Numbered from the stretch's first letter, positions 17,864 through 32,031 are shown. The stretch: 64,000 nucleotides of DNA from Thioalkalivibrio nitratireducens DSM 14787 (GCF_000321415.2 NC_019902.2:3934501-3998500), one strand, 5' to 3'. Numbers and translations: made by a program. The notes: generated by a model not told the origin, from the letters alone.

Positions 17864-18964
17864 ATGTTGGTCGAACTCTGGACGCGGGACGTGCGGAATC
17901 TGCAGGAAACCCGTATCCGGTTCGGCAACGAACTCAACCTGATCGTCGGTGCCAATGGCTCGGGGAAGACCTCGCTGCTCGAGGCGTGTCACGTGCTGGC
18001 ACTCGGGCGGTCGTTCCGTACCCATCGCCTGGCGCGCGTCGCCCGGAGCGGGTTTGGGGCATTCTCGGTCGCGGGCGAGCTATGGGATTCCATACACGGC
18101 CGATCGTGGGCCGGCGTGGAATGGAAGGGGCAACGTCGGTCACGTTTGAACGGACAATGGCTCGAGGGCCATTGGGAGATCGCCAGGCGGATGCCGCTCC
18201 TGAGCGTCCACGCCGGGTCGTTCGAACTCCTTGCCGGTGCCCCGGAAGAGCGGCGGCGGTTGCTGGACTGGGGGAGTTTCTATCTGCATGCAGACTTCGT
18301 GCAGCAGTGGATGACCTGGCGTCGCGCCCATGAACAGCGCAATGCGGCGCTGCGACAACAGGACACACGGACGGCGGCACGTTTCGAGGCGATCGCTGCC
18401 GACGCAGGAACCCGCTTGACCGAAATGCGAGCGGCAGTGGTCGCGCAACTGCGGCACCACCTTGCGGATGCGGCGAGCTGCGGACTCCGGCAGGGGCTGG
18501 CCGGAGCGATCGAACTGACGTTCCGACAAGGGTGGCCGGAGAACGAAACACTGAGCGATGCGTATGCCCGTTCGCGGTCGAGTGACTTGGAGCGTGGGTT
18601 CGGTCAGTCAGGGCCACAGAAGGCCGACCTCGAAATCCGGGTGGGCGGGCGCCTGATCCGTGAGGCGTCGCGGGGAGAGCAGAAGCGGGTACTGAATGTG
18701 CTGGTGATTGCCCAGGGGCTGTTGCTGGTCGGGATCGGTCCCGGGGGGGCTGCACCATTGCTGTTGCTGGACGACGCGGTGGCCGAGATGGACGAGGCGG
18801 GCCTGGGCGGTCTGATGGATGCGATCGCCGTGCTTCAGTGGCAATGCCTGGCAACCACGGTGGATCTGAAATGGGCGTTGCGAACCGCGAGCCGGTATCG
18901 CGGCGCGGAGATGTTTCACGTGAAACAGGGCACGCTGCTGCGATCACACGTGCCAGGCGACTGA
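17864..18964 (+). CDS. recF: DNA replication and repair protein RecF
   Basis: ABC-type ATPase that loads RecA at gaps. The 366-residue product has the N-terminal segment RNLQETRIRFGNELNLIVG, Walker A GANGSGKT (residues 29-36), the signature SRGEQKRVLNVL and Walker B LLLLDDAVAEMD. It starts at ATG 17864. The codons for EMFHVKQG near the C-terminus spell out a perfect parS palindrome. The gene is separated from dnaN by repeats and from gyrB by a decayed IS110 element, so any ancestral operon is broken. Confidence 0.96.
   Translation: MLVELWTRDVRNLQETRIRFGNELNLIVGANGSGKTSLLEACHVLALGRSFRTHRLARVARSGFGAFSVAGELWDSIHGRSWAGVEWKGQRRSRLNGQWLEGHWEIARRMPLLSVHAGSFELLAGAPEERRRLLDWGSFYLHADFVQQWMTWRRAHEQRNAALRQQDTRTAARFEAIAADAGTRLTEMRAAVVAQLRHHLADAASCGLRQGLAGAIELTFRQGWPENETLSDAYARSRSSDLERGFGQSGPQKADLEIRVGGRLIREASRGEQKRVLNVLVIAQGLLLVGIGPGGAAPLLLLDDAVAEMDEAGLGGLMDAIAVLQWQCLATTVDLKWALRTASRYRGAEMFHVKQGTLLRSHVPGD
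18912..18927. promoter_or_regulatory. parS: parS centromere-like site (ParB binding), inside recF
   Basis: The 16-base perfect palindrome TGTTTCACGTGAAACA matches the established bacterial chromosomal parS consensus (TGTTNCACGTGAAACA). It lies in the coding 3' end of recF, about 2.9 kb from the candidate oriC, where parS sites are expected. parA and parB are not in this window. ParB binding is inferred from the match. Confidence 0.85.
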
Positions 18965-19264
18965 ACGCTGGGCACGCGCGTGGCCGCCACCATGCCGTGC
19001 TGTCCCAGCTCCGGTTTTCTCGTTCTCCCCCGCGCTGCAGGGCGCGACAGCGTCGTACGCTCGCAGCACCATCTGACACCGCCAACACCCGGTAAAGACG
19101 CTGTCACCGGTTCCCAGTACGGAAGCGAGTTGCGCGCTGCCGGTCCGACCGACGCCGGTTCCACGCCGATGGCGCCTTTCAAACTTGTTCCTGATTATCA
19201 CGGAAGCTCCCCAAATTGGAACGGGCCGTCATCGAAACCACCGTCATCGCGAGAAGCGAAGCCC
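18965..19264. other. Noncoding gap after recF with repeat fragments
   Basis: No convincing gene. From about 19187 it carries a reverse-oriented relative of the 17516-17585 repeat (TGATTATCACGGAAGCTCC, then CCGTCATCGCGAGAAGCGAA). This repeat ends exactly where the first IS110 element begins, giving an empty-site comparison for that insertion. Confidence 0.5.
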
Positions 19265-23460
<4,196 letters not shown>

Positions 23461-23550
23461 CGGGTGGGGTGCCGGCTGCACGGCGCAGCCCGGCAATGGG
23501 TTTGAACACTGGCGATACCGCGGCTCGCGGTTTCGGAAGCAGGGGGGCTC

Positions 23551-24126
23551 ATGGGCCTGGGAACGATCGTCCTTCTGGTCGCCCTGATCGCGGTCGTTCT
23601 CTATGGCACCGTGATCTACAACGCGCTGGTTGCGGTCAAGCACGCGGTTGCACAGTCGTGGGCCAACATCGACGTGCTGCTCAAACAGCGCAATGACGAA
23701 TTACCCAAATTGGTCGCGGTCGCTCGGCAATACATGGGTTACGAGCAGGAGACGCTCGAGCGCGTCACCCAGGCTCGCAACCGGGCCGAGACCGCCCAGC
23801 GCGAAGGTGATATGGAGGCACTGGGGGCCGCCGAGAACGAGATTCGGCTGGGCCTGGGCCATTTCTTCGCGGTGGCCGAGGCCTATCCCGAACTGCGCGC
23901 AAACGAGGCCTTCAACCAGCTCGCACGACGCATCTCCGGGCTCGAGAACGCAATTGCCGACCGCCGGGAGTTCTACAATGCGGCGGTGAACCGGAATAAC
24001 GTGCGTATCGCGCAGGTTCCCGACGTGCTGGTCGCGCGCCTGCTCGGGTTCACCGCGTTCGAACTGCTCCAGTTCGATCCTTCCGAGATCCGCGACGTCG
24101 ACGTGGCGGCGCTGTTCCGCAACTGA
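23551..24126 (+). CDS. lemA: LemA family protein
   Basis: Membrane-anchored helical protein of unknown exact role. The 191 residues begin with one N-terminal membrane segment (GTIVLLVALIAVVLYGTVIYNAL), followed by the family core VKHAVAQSWANIDVLLKQRNDELPKLV and the long helical bundle ending in the conserved FYNAAVNRNNVRIAQVPD. It stands 26 bases before a GIDE-domain protein gene. LemA and GIDE/TPM-type membrane proteins are often neighbours, which suggests a common membrane process (inference). Confidence 0.93.
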   Translation: MGLGTIVLLVALIAVVLYGTVIYNALVAVKHAVAQSWANIDVLLKQRNDELPKLVAVARQYMGYEQETLERVTQARNRAETAQREGDMEALGAAENEIRLGLGHFFAVAEAYPELRANEAFNQLARRISGLENAIADRREFYNAAVNRNNVRIAQVPDVLVARLLGFTAFELLQFDPSEIRDVDVAALFRN

Positions 24127-24152
24127 GCGCTGCGGTCCGGACACGCAATCCC

Positions 24153-25067
24153 ATGCTGGCGGACCTGAGGCAATGGCTCCAGCTCGCGGAGGGCCCGGAG
24201 TTCACCCTGGCGCTGGTTGCGCTGGGCGTGGCGGCCGCGGCCGGGCTCTACGGCTTTCTACGCTACAGCCGGCTCCTGCGGCTCGTTGCGGATACTCCGA
24301 CGGCACGGATCCGCTCTGCAGCGCAGGGCTTCGTGCAGCTGGAAGGCGCCGCGGGCTGGCTGCCGGGTCCGGAAATCCGCGCCCCCCTGACCGGGCACCG
24401 CTGCGTCTGGTACCGCTACCGCGTCGAAGAGAATCGCGGACAGGGCAGCAAGCGCCGACGGGTGGTCATCGACAGGGGTCAGTCCGACGACCTGTTCCTG
24501 CTGCGCGACGAGACCGGCGAGTGTGTTGTGGACCCGGACGGGGCCACCGTGATTGCACCGGAGCGGGACGTCTGGACCGCTTCGAACCGGCTGACAGATT
24601 TTGGCCCGGGGCCTGGCAGCGGGTGGCTGCGCGCCGGGCGCTATCGTTATGTCGAGGAACGCCTGAGCGACCGGCAGGCACTGCTGGTGCTCGGCGAGTT
24701 CACCACCCGGCAGCATCAGGGTCAGGACCGCGCCGAGCGGATGCGCGACCTGCTCGGGCGCTGGAAGAACGATCCGGATATCATCGCTCGGTTCGATTCG
24801 GACGGCGACGGTCGCCTTTCGCTGCAGGACTGGGAAGCGGTGCGCGCGCACGCACATGCCGAGGTGGAGCGGGAACTGGCCAACGAGGTTGAGCCGGACG
24901 CTTTCCACCTGCTGCGTCGAGGTACGCATGGCACGCAGCGCGTATTGGTGTTGTCTACCCTCGGCGAGTCCCAGCTTCTGTTCCGCCAGCGTCTGCGGGC
25001 GTATGGTTCGGGCCTGACTTTCGCACTAGCTACCAGCCTGACGATCTGGGCATGGACGATTCGCTAG
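24153..25067 (+). CDS. GIDE-domain membrane protein with an EF-hand-like loop
   Basis: The 304-residue protein has a membrane helix near residues 18-38, a soluble region with the GIDE-type strand pattern (GPEIRAPLTGHRCVWYRYRVEE at 72-93), a 12-residue EF-hand-like loop at 215-226 with Asp at loop positions 1, 3, 5 and 12, and a C-terminal helix at about 286-303. The GIDE domain is related to the eukaryotic MUL1 ligase region but without a RING finger. It follows lemA at 26 bases and is probably co-transcribed. The EF-hand call rests on one loop only; calcium binding is inference. Confidence 0.75.
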   Translation: MLADLRQWLQLAEGPEFTLALVALGVAAAAGLYGFLRYSRLLRLVADTPTARIRSAAQGFVQLEGAAGWLPGPEIRAPLTGHRCVWYRYRVEENRGQGSKRRRVVIDRGQSDDLFLLRDETGECVVDPDGATVIAPERDVWTASNRLTDFGPGPGSGWLRAGRYRYVEERLSDRQALLVLGEFTTRQHQGQDRAERMRDLLGRWKNDPDIIARFDSDGDGRLSLQDWEAVRAHAHAEVERELANEVEPDAFHLLRRGTHGTQRVLVLSTLGESQLLFRQRLRAYGSGLTFALATSLTIWAWTIR

Positions 25068-25106
25068 TAAACCGACTTTCGTGAACCGATTTCGATGGGA
25101 GCCGCT

Positions 25107-27152
25107 GTGTCCAATCCCCTGCTTGCAACCGAGAATCTACCGGCGTTCCGCAGTATTCGGCCGGAACACGTCGAACCCGCGGTCGAACGAGTGCTCGCCG
25201 AGAACCGCGCCGCGCTGGCGGACCTGCTGAGCGCCCTGCCGGAAAGGCCCGGCTGGAACGACTTCGTCGTGCCTCTGGAGCAACTGGAGAACCGGCTCGA
25301 TGCGGTCTGGTCACCGGTACGGCACCTGAACTCGGTGATGAACAGCGACGCGCTGCGTGCAGCGTACAACGCCTGCCTTCCGAAACTCTCGGAATACGCG
25401 AGCGAGTTGTCGCAGAATGCCGAACTCTACGCGGCGTTCGATCGCCTGGCGCGCAGCCCCGGCTTCGAGAACGAATCTCCGGATCGGCAGAAGCTCGTCC
25501 GCGATGCACTTCGGGACTTTCACCTGAGCGGAGTGGACCTTCCCGAGGATCGCAAGGCCCGCCTGCGCAAGATCGACGCGCGGCTTTCGGCGCTGACCGC
25601 GCGTTTCGAGGAGAACGTATTGGACGCGACTCAGTCCTGGACACTGCACCTGCCGGACGCAGGCCGCCTCGCAGGCGTCCCGGACTCTTCGCGGGCGATG
25701 CTGGCCCAGAACGCACGCGAACGGGATCTGGATGGCTATGTGATTACGTTGGATTTCCCGAGCTATCACGCGATCCTGACCTACGCGGACGATCGGGATC
25801 TGCGCGAGCAGGTCTACACGGCCTATGCGACCCGTGCCTCCGACCAGGGGCCGGACGCCGGGCGTTACGACAACAGCGAGGTGATGCTGGAGATCTTGCG
25901 GCTGCGCGAGGAAAAGGCGCGGATCACCGGATTCCCGCACCACGCAGAGCGCTCACTGGCCACCAAAATGGCCGATCGGCCTGAAACCGTTGAGCGTTTC
26001 CTGCAAGACCTCGCTGTGCGTGCGCGCCCGTACGCCGAAGCCGACCTGGCCGAAATGCGCGAGTACGCGGCGACTCGGCTGGGACTGACCGAACTGCAAT
26101 CCTGGGACTACGGCTACATCGCCGAGAAGATTCGTGCCGACCGCCTGGGACTCAGCCAGGAAATGCTGAAGCCCTACTTTCCCGCCGACCGCGTCGTCGC
26201 CGGCCTGTTCGGTCTGGTCGAGCGCCTGTTCGGCGTGTCGATCACCGAGGACCCCAGCGTTGAAACCTGGCACGACGACGTACGCTATTTCGTGATTCGC
26301 GACCGCGCTGGAGCGGAACGCGCGGGCTTCTACTTCGATCTCTATGCGCGTTCCGCCAAACGCGGCGGAGCATGGATGGACGTCTGTCGCAGCCGTTTCG
26401 TCCACGGCTCCGTGCACCAGCTCCCGGTTGCCTACATGACCTGCAACTCGACCCCGCCGGTCGATGGTAAGCCTGCGCTGTTCACGCACGACGAGGTGAT
26501 CACCCTTTTCCACGAGTTCGGCCACGGGCTGCACCACATGCTGACCCGCGTCGATCATCCCGAGATCGGCGGCATCAACGGCGTCGAATGGGATGCGGTG
26601 GAGCTTCCGAGCCAGTTCATGGAAAACTGGTGCTGGGAACGCGAGGCGCTGGATCTGTTCGCCCGGCACCACGAAACCGGCGAGCCGATGCCGGATGATC
26701 TCTTCGAACGCATGCTCGGCACCCGGCATTTCCAGAGCGCGCTGCAGCTGCTCCGGCAGGTCGAGTTCGCGCTGTTCGACATGCGCCTGCATTCCGGACC
26801 GGCGCCGGAAGCGACCAACGATGTCCAGCAACTCCTCGACCGCGTGCGCGAGGAGGTCGCGGTCGTCCGGCCACCGTCGTTCAATCGCTTCCAGCACGGT
26901 TTTGCGCACATCTTCGCGGGGGGATACGCCGCGGGTTACTACAGCTACAAATGGGCCGAGGTTCTGTCGGCCGATGCGTTCGCACGCTTCGAAGAGGAAG
27001 GGTTGTTCTCGCAGGAGGTCGGCAGCGCGTACCTGCAGGAGATTCTCGAGGTCGGTGCATCACGACCGGCGCTCGAATCCTTCAAGGCATTTCGCGGGCG
27101 CGAGCCCACGATCGACGCCCTCCTCCGCCACAGCGGACTGGAGGCCGCGTGA
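25107..27152 (+). CDS. prlC: Oligopeptidase A (M3 metallopeptidase)
   Basis: Cytosolic zinc peptidase that degrades signal peptides and other oligopeptides. From GTG 25107 the product has 681 residues, close to the E. coli enzyme (680), beginning V(M)SNPLLATENLPAFRSIRPEHVEPAV, which aligns with the family start. GGGAG lies five bases upstream; an in-frame ATG at 25095 would add four residues. The zinc motif HEFGH is intact in TLFHEFGHGLHHML, with the downstream Glu in the ELPSQFMENW block. The stop overlaps the xth start (GTGA). Confidence 0.95.
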   Translation: MSNPLLATENLPAFRSIRPEHVEPAVERVLAENRAALADLLSALPERPGWNDFVVPLEQLENRLDAVWSPVRHLNSVMNSDALRAAYNACLPKLSEYASELSQNAELYAAFDRLARSPGFENESPDRQKLVRDALRDFHLSGVDLPEDRKARLRKIDARLSALTARFEENVLDATQSWTLHLPDAGRLAGVPDSSRAMLAQNARERDLDGYVITLDFPSYHAILTYADDRDLREQVYTAYATRASDQGPDAGRYDNSEVMLEILRLREEKARITGFPHHAERSLATKMADRPETVERFLQDLAVRARPYAEADLAEMREYAATRLGLTELQSWDYGYIAEKIRADRLGLSQEMLKPYFPADRVVAGLFGLVERLFGVSITEDPSVETWHDDVRYFVIRDRAGAERAGFYFDLYARSAKRGGAWMDVCRSRFVHGSVHQLPVAYMTCNSTPPVDGKPALFTHDEVITLFHEFGHGLHHMLTRVDHPEIGGINGVEWDAVELPSQFMENWCWEREALDLFARHHETGEPMPDDLFERMLGTRHFQSALQLLRQVEFALFDMRLHSGPAPEATNDVQQLLDRVREEVAVVRPPSFNRFQHGFAHIFAGGYAAGYYSYKWAEVLSADAFARFEEEGLFSQEVGSAYLQEILEVGASRPALESFKAFRGREPTIDALLRHSGLEAA

Positions 27153-27940
27153 AGATTGCCAGCTGGAACGTGAATTCGCTGAAGGTGCGCCTGCCCCAGG
27201 TGCTGACCTGGCTGGAAACCCGAAGCCCGGACATCCTCGCGCTGCAGGAGACCAAGACGACCGACGAGGCGTTCCCGGTGGACGCGATCCGTGGCGCCGG
27301 ATACGAAGTCGGGTATTCGGGCCAGAAGACGTACAACGGCGTCGCGGTTCTTGCACGCAGCCCGATTTCGGAGATGCTCACCGATCCCCCGGGGCTGGAC
27401 GATGCGCAGCGCCGTATCCTTGCGGTGACGGTTGGCGGCATCCGCTTGGTGAACTTGTATGTGGTCAACGGCGAGGCGGTCGACTCCGAAAAATACGCAT
27501 ACAAGCTCGACTGGCTCAGGCGGGCGCAGCTGTGGCTGAAGGCGGAACTTGAGCAATACCCGCAGATGGTGGTGCTCGGGGATTTCAACATCGCGCCGGA
27601 TGACCGCGACGTGCACGATCCGGAGGAATGGAGGGATCGCGTCCTATGCTCGGTCCCCGAGCGCGAAGCGCTGAAGGGCATCCTGGATCTCGGATTCGGT
27701 GATTGCTTTCGGGTCAGGGAACAGCCGGAAGCACAGTTCAGCTGGTTCGACTACCGGGCCGCGTCCTTCCGACGCAATCGGGGTCTGCGCATCGACCTGA
27801 TCCTTGCAAGCCGAGAACTGTTGCAACACTGTCGCCACAGTTCGATCGACCTGGAACCACGCGGCTGGGAACGCCCCTCCGATCACGCTCCGGTTATCGC
27901 CGAGTTCGACCTGCCCGATCCGGGATCCGTGCCCGCCTAA
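27149..27940 (+). CDS. xth: Exodeoxyribonuclease III (AP endonuclease)
   Basis: Mg2+-dependent 3'-5' exonuclease and AP endonuclease for base-excision repair. The 263 residues show the family motifs ASWNVNSLKVRL, LALQETK, LVNLYVVNG, VLGDFNIAPDDRDVHDP and the C-terminal RIDLILAS and PSDHAPV. The start is a GTG coupled to the prlC stop. The stop codon TAA sits inside the sequence CCTAACTCTCATG, the edge of the dispersed repeat family that flanks the IS110 copies, so the last residues and stop may have been set by repeat arrival. Confidence 0.95.
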   Translation: MKIASWNVNSLKVRLPQVLTWLETRSPDILALQETKTTDEAFPVDAIRGAGYEVGYSGQKTYNGVAVLARSPISEMLTDPPGLDDAQRRILAVTVGGIRLVNLYVVNGEAVDSEKYAYKLDWLRRAQLWLKAELEQYPQMVVLGDFNIAPDDRDVHDPEEWRDRVLCSVPEREALKGILDLGFGDCFRVREQPEAQFSWFDYRAASFRRNRGLRIDLILASRELLQHCRHSSIDLEPRGWERPSDHAPVIAEFDLPDPGSVPA

Positions 27941-27981
27941 CTCTCATGCCCTCGGCCGCGAGGCACCCCGAAGGATGAAAC
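27935..27981. repeat. Dispersed intergenic repeat unit at the 3' end of xth
   Basis: The stretch CCTAACTCTCATGCC ... CACCCCGAAGGATGAAA matches the right-hand part of the unit seen at 29623-29675 and 29814-29860 (TTTCACGCTAAC ... GATGAAA). The unit begins and ends with complementary TTTCA/TGAAA when complete. The left part here has been replaced by the coding end of xth. Confidence 0.6.
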
Positions 27982-28034
27982 TAGGATTATAAATCAGAGA
28001 CATACGATTCTCGGGCGGCGTATTTTCACGCTAA

Positions 28035-28313
28035 CTGTCATGCCGCCGGGCGCGCGGCACCCCCGATGATGAAAGATAATGGGCGTGCTGTCGCGTCGGG
28101 CTGAGGTCGCGATAATTCTTGATGGCGCCGGACCGCGCACGCTAACTCGACCCGCCGTCCCTCACTCGTACCCCGGATTGCCTGGCATGGCCTGGAAGGG
28201 TCATGGACAGCGCACGCTAAAAAGAGCCGTCGAGTCCCGACAGGCCGTTGAAGGACGGCGCCCTTGGCGACAGCACATCGTGAAGGATAGTGCGTTTGCC
28301 CGAGGAGGTCAGC
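28035..28313 (+). ncRNA. Candidate bridge RNA region in the IS110 left end
   Basis: IS110-group elements are known to express a structured bridge RNA from the noncoding end upstream of the recombinase, with two internal loops that pair with target and donor DNA. Here the motif GCGCACGCTAA occurs twice (28135-28145 and 28210-28220), each matching CACGCTAA of the insertion and donor sites. The second is enclosed by the complementary pair GGCCTG (28189-28194) and CAGGCC (28241-28246). The RNA ends, the other guide halves and expression are inferred, not seen. Confidence 0.55.
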
Positions 28314-29531
<1,218 letters not shown>

Positions 29532-29633
29532 GCCGCCACACAGGCTCTTCGAGTCCCGCAAGCAGGCATTTGCGCACCGGCATGCGTCACGCCAGAATCT
29601 CGCTCGCCCCAACGTCAGGTTCTTTCACGCTAA

Positions 29634-29983
29634 CTCTCATGGCACACGCGGCCACCCCTGAGGATGAAAGTGACGTAGGGCGGAAAAGGCCGAAGGCCGT
29701 CATCCGCCAGCCGGCGCCCGGGGTGCCGCGGGCGCCTGGGCACTGCGAACGCCATGTGGCGGATGACGCTGCGCTATTCCGCCCTACGGGACACCCGGAA
29801 CGCGACGCGGGTTCTTTCACGCTAACTTCCATGGCCAGCGGCCACCCCGCAAGATGAAAGGGCGAGCCACGGAAAGAACCGACAGACACGGAAAAGGGTT
29901 CGATCCGTTTCATCTTCCGTGATTTCCGTGTTCTTCCTTGGCTGGATTTTCACGCTACGCTAAGCGGAAGCTCCGGACCCGAT
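29634..29983. repeat. Intergenic repeat tract downstream of IS110 copy 2
   Basis: No gene. It begins with the right half of the TTTCACGCTAAC ... GATGAAA unit, then holds an inverted-repeat element (29675-29787), a second complete unit starting at 29814, the block shared in reverse with 17583-17664, and degenerate CACGG-type direct repeats (TTCCGTGATTTCCGTGTTC at about 29921). Similar CACGGAAGAAC strings occur at 20884 and 32132. The tract ends at the yqhA stop. Confidence 0.6.
29675..29787. repeat. MITE-like inverted-repeat element, 113 bases
   Basis: The ends GTAGGGCGGAA and TTCCGCCCTAC are perfect 11-base inverted repeats. The left part also folds on itself (GGCGGA ... TCCGCC outside GGCC-GAA-GGCC). 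The same left part recurs at 39760-39793 and 39912-39945, and in degenerate form at 54503-54536. No coding sequence is inside. Confidence 0.65.
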
Positions 29984-30496
29984 TCAGAGTCCCCCGGACT
30001 GCTCCTTGCTGTCCTTGCTCGCGATGTGGTCCATGATACCCATCAGCAACGCGGAGACGACGAAAGTCAGATGGATTATCACGTACCACAGCAGCTTGTC
30101 GTTCGGAATGCTGTCCAGGTTCATGAACGCCTTCAGCAGATGGATCGACGAGATCGCGACGATGGCGGCTGCCACCTTCAGCTTCAGCGAACCCGCGTCG
30201 AGCTTGTCGAGCCAGCCCATGCGTTTGTGCTCGGCGACGTTCAGCTTGCCAATGAACGTCTCGTAGCTCGAATACATCACCATCACGATCAGGCCCGCGA
30301 TCAGCACGATGTCGATCAGAGAAAGCGCCACGAGGATCAGGTCCATCTCGCGGATCTCCAGGATCTGCGGCAGCAGGTGGACCAGTTCCTGGTAGAACTT
30401 GATCGCCAGCGCGAGCAGCATCAGGCTCAGGCCGATATAAATAGGCGCCAGCAGCCAGCGTGCGGCCAGCATCCCTTTCTCCAGGGCACGTTCCAT
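29984..30496 (-). CDS. yqhA: YqhA (UPF0114) family membrane protein
   Basis: Small inner-membrane protein of unknown function. The 170 residues begin [20 protein letters not shown] and contain four hydrophobic segments, with the family blocks [23 protein letters not shown] (spread over residues 48-72), [22 protein letters not shown] and [17 protein letters not shown]. The ATG at 30496 matches the E. coli YqhA N-terminus; in-frame starts 1 and 10 codons upstream are less likely. It is divergent from ubiD across about 60 bases. Confidence 0.9.
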   Translation of the reverse strand: MERALEKGMLAARWLLAPIYIGLSLMLLALAIKFYQELVHLLPQILEIREMDLILVALSLIDIVLIAGLIVMVMYSSYETFIGKLNVAEHKRMGWLDKLDAGSLKLKVAAAIVAISSIHLLKAFMNLDSIPNDKLLWYVIIHLTFVVSALLMGIMDHIASKDSKEQSGGL

Positions 30497-30555
30497 CATC
30501 GGGTTTCGTCTCTCGCGGTTGGACAACGAGCCCCATTCTAGGACCTTTCGCGACC

Positions 30556-32031
30556 ATGACCCAGCCCACGAAGTACCGAGACCTGCGCGATTTCCTCGGT
30601 CTGCTCGAGAGCCGAAACCAGCTGCGCCGGGTTACCGCCGAGGTCGATCCCCATCTCGAGATGACCGAGCTTTGCGACCGCGTGCTGCGCGCAGGCGGTC
30701 CGGCGCTGCTCTTCGAAAATCCCCGAGGGTCGGATATCCCGGTTCTGGGCAATCTCTTCGGAACGCCGGAGCGCGTCGCGCTGGGCATGGGTGCGGAATC
30801 GGTCGAGGCGCTGCGCGAGATCGGCCGTCTGCTGGCCTTCTTGAAGCAGCCGGACCCGCCGAAGGGACTCAGGGCCGCCTGGGAATCGCTTCCGGTCTTC
30901 CGGAAGGTGCTAGACATGGCCCCGAAGCGCGTACGCTCGGCGCCGTGTCAGGAACACGTGCTGGAGGGCGATGCGGTCGATCTGTCGCGGCTGCCGGTGC
31001 AGACCTGCTGGCCGGGGGACGCCGGCCCGCTGATCACCTGGGGGCTGGTGGTGACCCGTGGCCCCAACCAGAGCCGTCAGAATCTCGGCATCTACCGTCA
31101 GCAGGTGATCGGCCGCAACCGGGTCATCATGCGCTGGCTGTCGCACCGCGGGGGTGCGCTCGACTTCCGCGACTGGTGCCAGGCGCACCCCGGTGAACCG
31201 TTTCCGGTTGCGGTCGCGCTGGGCGCGGATCCAGCGACCATCCTCGGCGCGGTCACGCCAGTCCCGGACAGCCTGTCCGAGTACGCGTTCGCCGGGTTGC
31301 TGCGCGGCAGCCGCACCGAACTGGTGCGCTGTCTTGCTTCCGAACTCGAAGTCCCCGCGTCGGCGGAGTTTGTGCTGGAAGGACACATTCATCCCGGCGA
31401 TACCGCAGCGGAGGGGCCATTCGGCGATCACACCGGGTACTACAACGAGGTGGACGAGTTTCCCGTGTTCTCGATCGACCGGATCACCCACCGGACCGAC
31501 CCGATCTACCACAGCACCTACACCGGGCGGCCACCGGACGAACCGGCGATCCTCGGGGTCGCGCTGAACGAGGTCTTCGTGCCGATCCTGCAGAAACAGT
31601 TTCCGGAGATCGTCGACTTCTACCTGCCACCGGAGGGCTGTTCCTACCGTATGGCAGTGGTCAGCATGCGCAAGCAGTACCCGGGACACGCGAAACGGGT
31701 GATGATGGCGGTCTGGTCGTTCCTGCGGCAGTTCATGTACACCAAGTTCGTGATCGTGGTCGACGACGATGTGAACACGCGGGACTGGAAGGATGTGATC
31801 TGGGCGATCACCACGCGCATGGATCCGGCGCGGGACACAGTGCTGATCGAGAACACGCCGATCGACTACCTCGATTTCGCGTCACCGGTCTCCGGCCTGG
31901 GTTCGAAGATGGGCCTGGATGCGACCAACAAGTGGCCCGGCGAGACACAGCGCGAATGGGGCCGCCCAATCAGCATGGACCCGGAAGTGAGACAGCGCGT
32001 CGACGCCCTGTTGCAACAGTTGCATTTATGA
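30556..32031 (+). CDS. ubiD: 4-hydroxy-3-polyprenylbenzoate decarboxylase UbiD
   Basis: Prenylated-FMN-dependent decarboxylase of ubiquinone biosynthesis. The 491-residue product is the normal family length (E. coli 497) and contains [21 protein letters not shown]-type N-terminal sequence, the cofactor/metal region ([24 protein letters not shown]), the catalytic [11 protein letters not shown] and the C-terminal [12 protein letters not shown] block. The ATG at 30556 gives the expected start. A flavin reductase gene lies 2.9 kb downstream, separated by an IS110 copy and an epimerase-like gene. Confidence 0.95.
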   Translation: MTQPTKYRDLRDFLGLLESRNQLRRVTAEVDPHLEMTELCDRVLRAGGPALLFENPRGSDIPVLGNLFGTPERVALGMGAESVEALREIGRLLAFLKQPDPPKGLRAAWESLPVFRKVLDMAPKRVRSAPCQEHVLEGDAVDLSRLPVQTCWPGDAGPLITWGLVVTRGPNQSRQNLGIYRQQVIGRNRVIMRWLSHRGGALDFRDWCQAHPGEPFPVAVALGADPATILGAVTPVPDSLSEYAFAGLLRGSRTELVRCLASELEVPASAEFVLEGHIHPGDTAAEGPFGDHTGYYNEVDEFPVFSIDRITHRTDPIYHSTYTGRPPDEPAILGVALNEVFVPILQKQFPEIVDFYLPPEGCSYRMAVVSMRKQYPGHAKRVMMAVWSFLRQFMYTKFVIVVDDDVNTRDWKDVIWAITTRMDPARDTVLIENTPIDYLDFASPVSGLGSKMGLDATNKWPGETQREWGRPISMDPEVRQRVDALLQQLHL

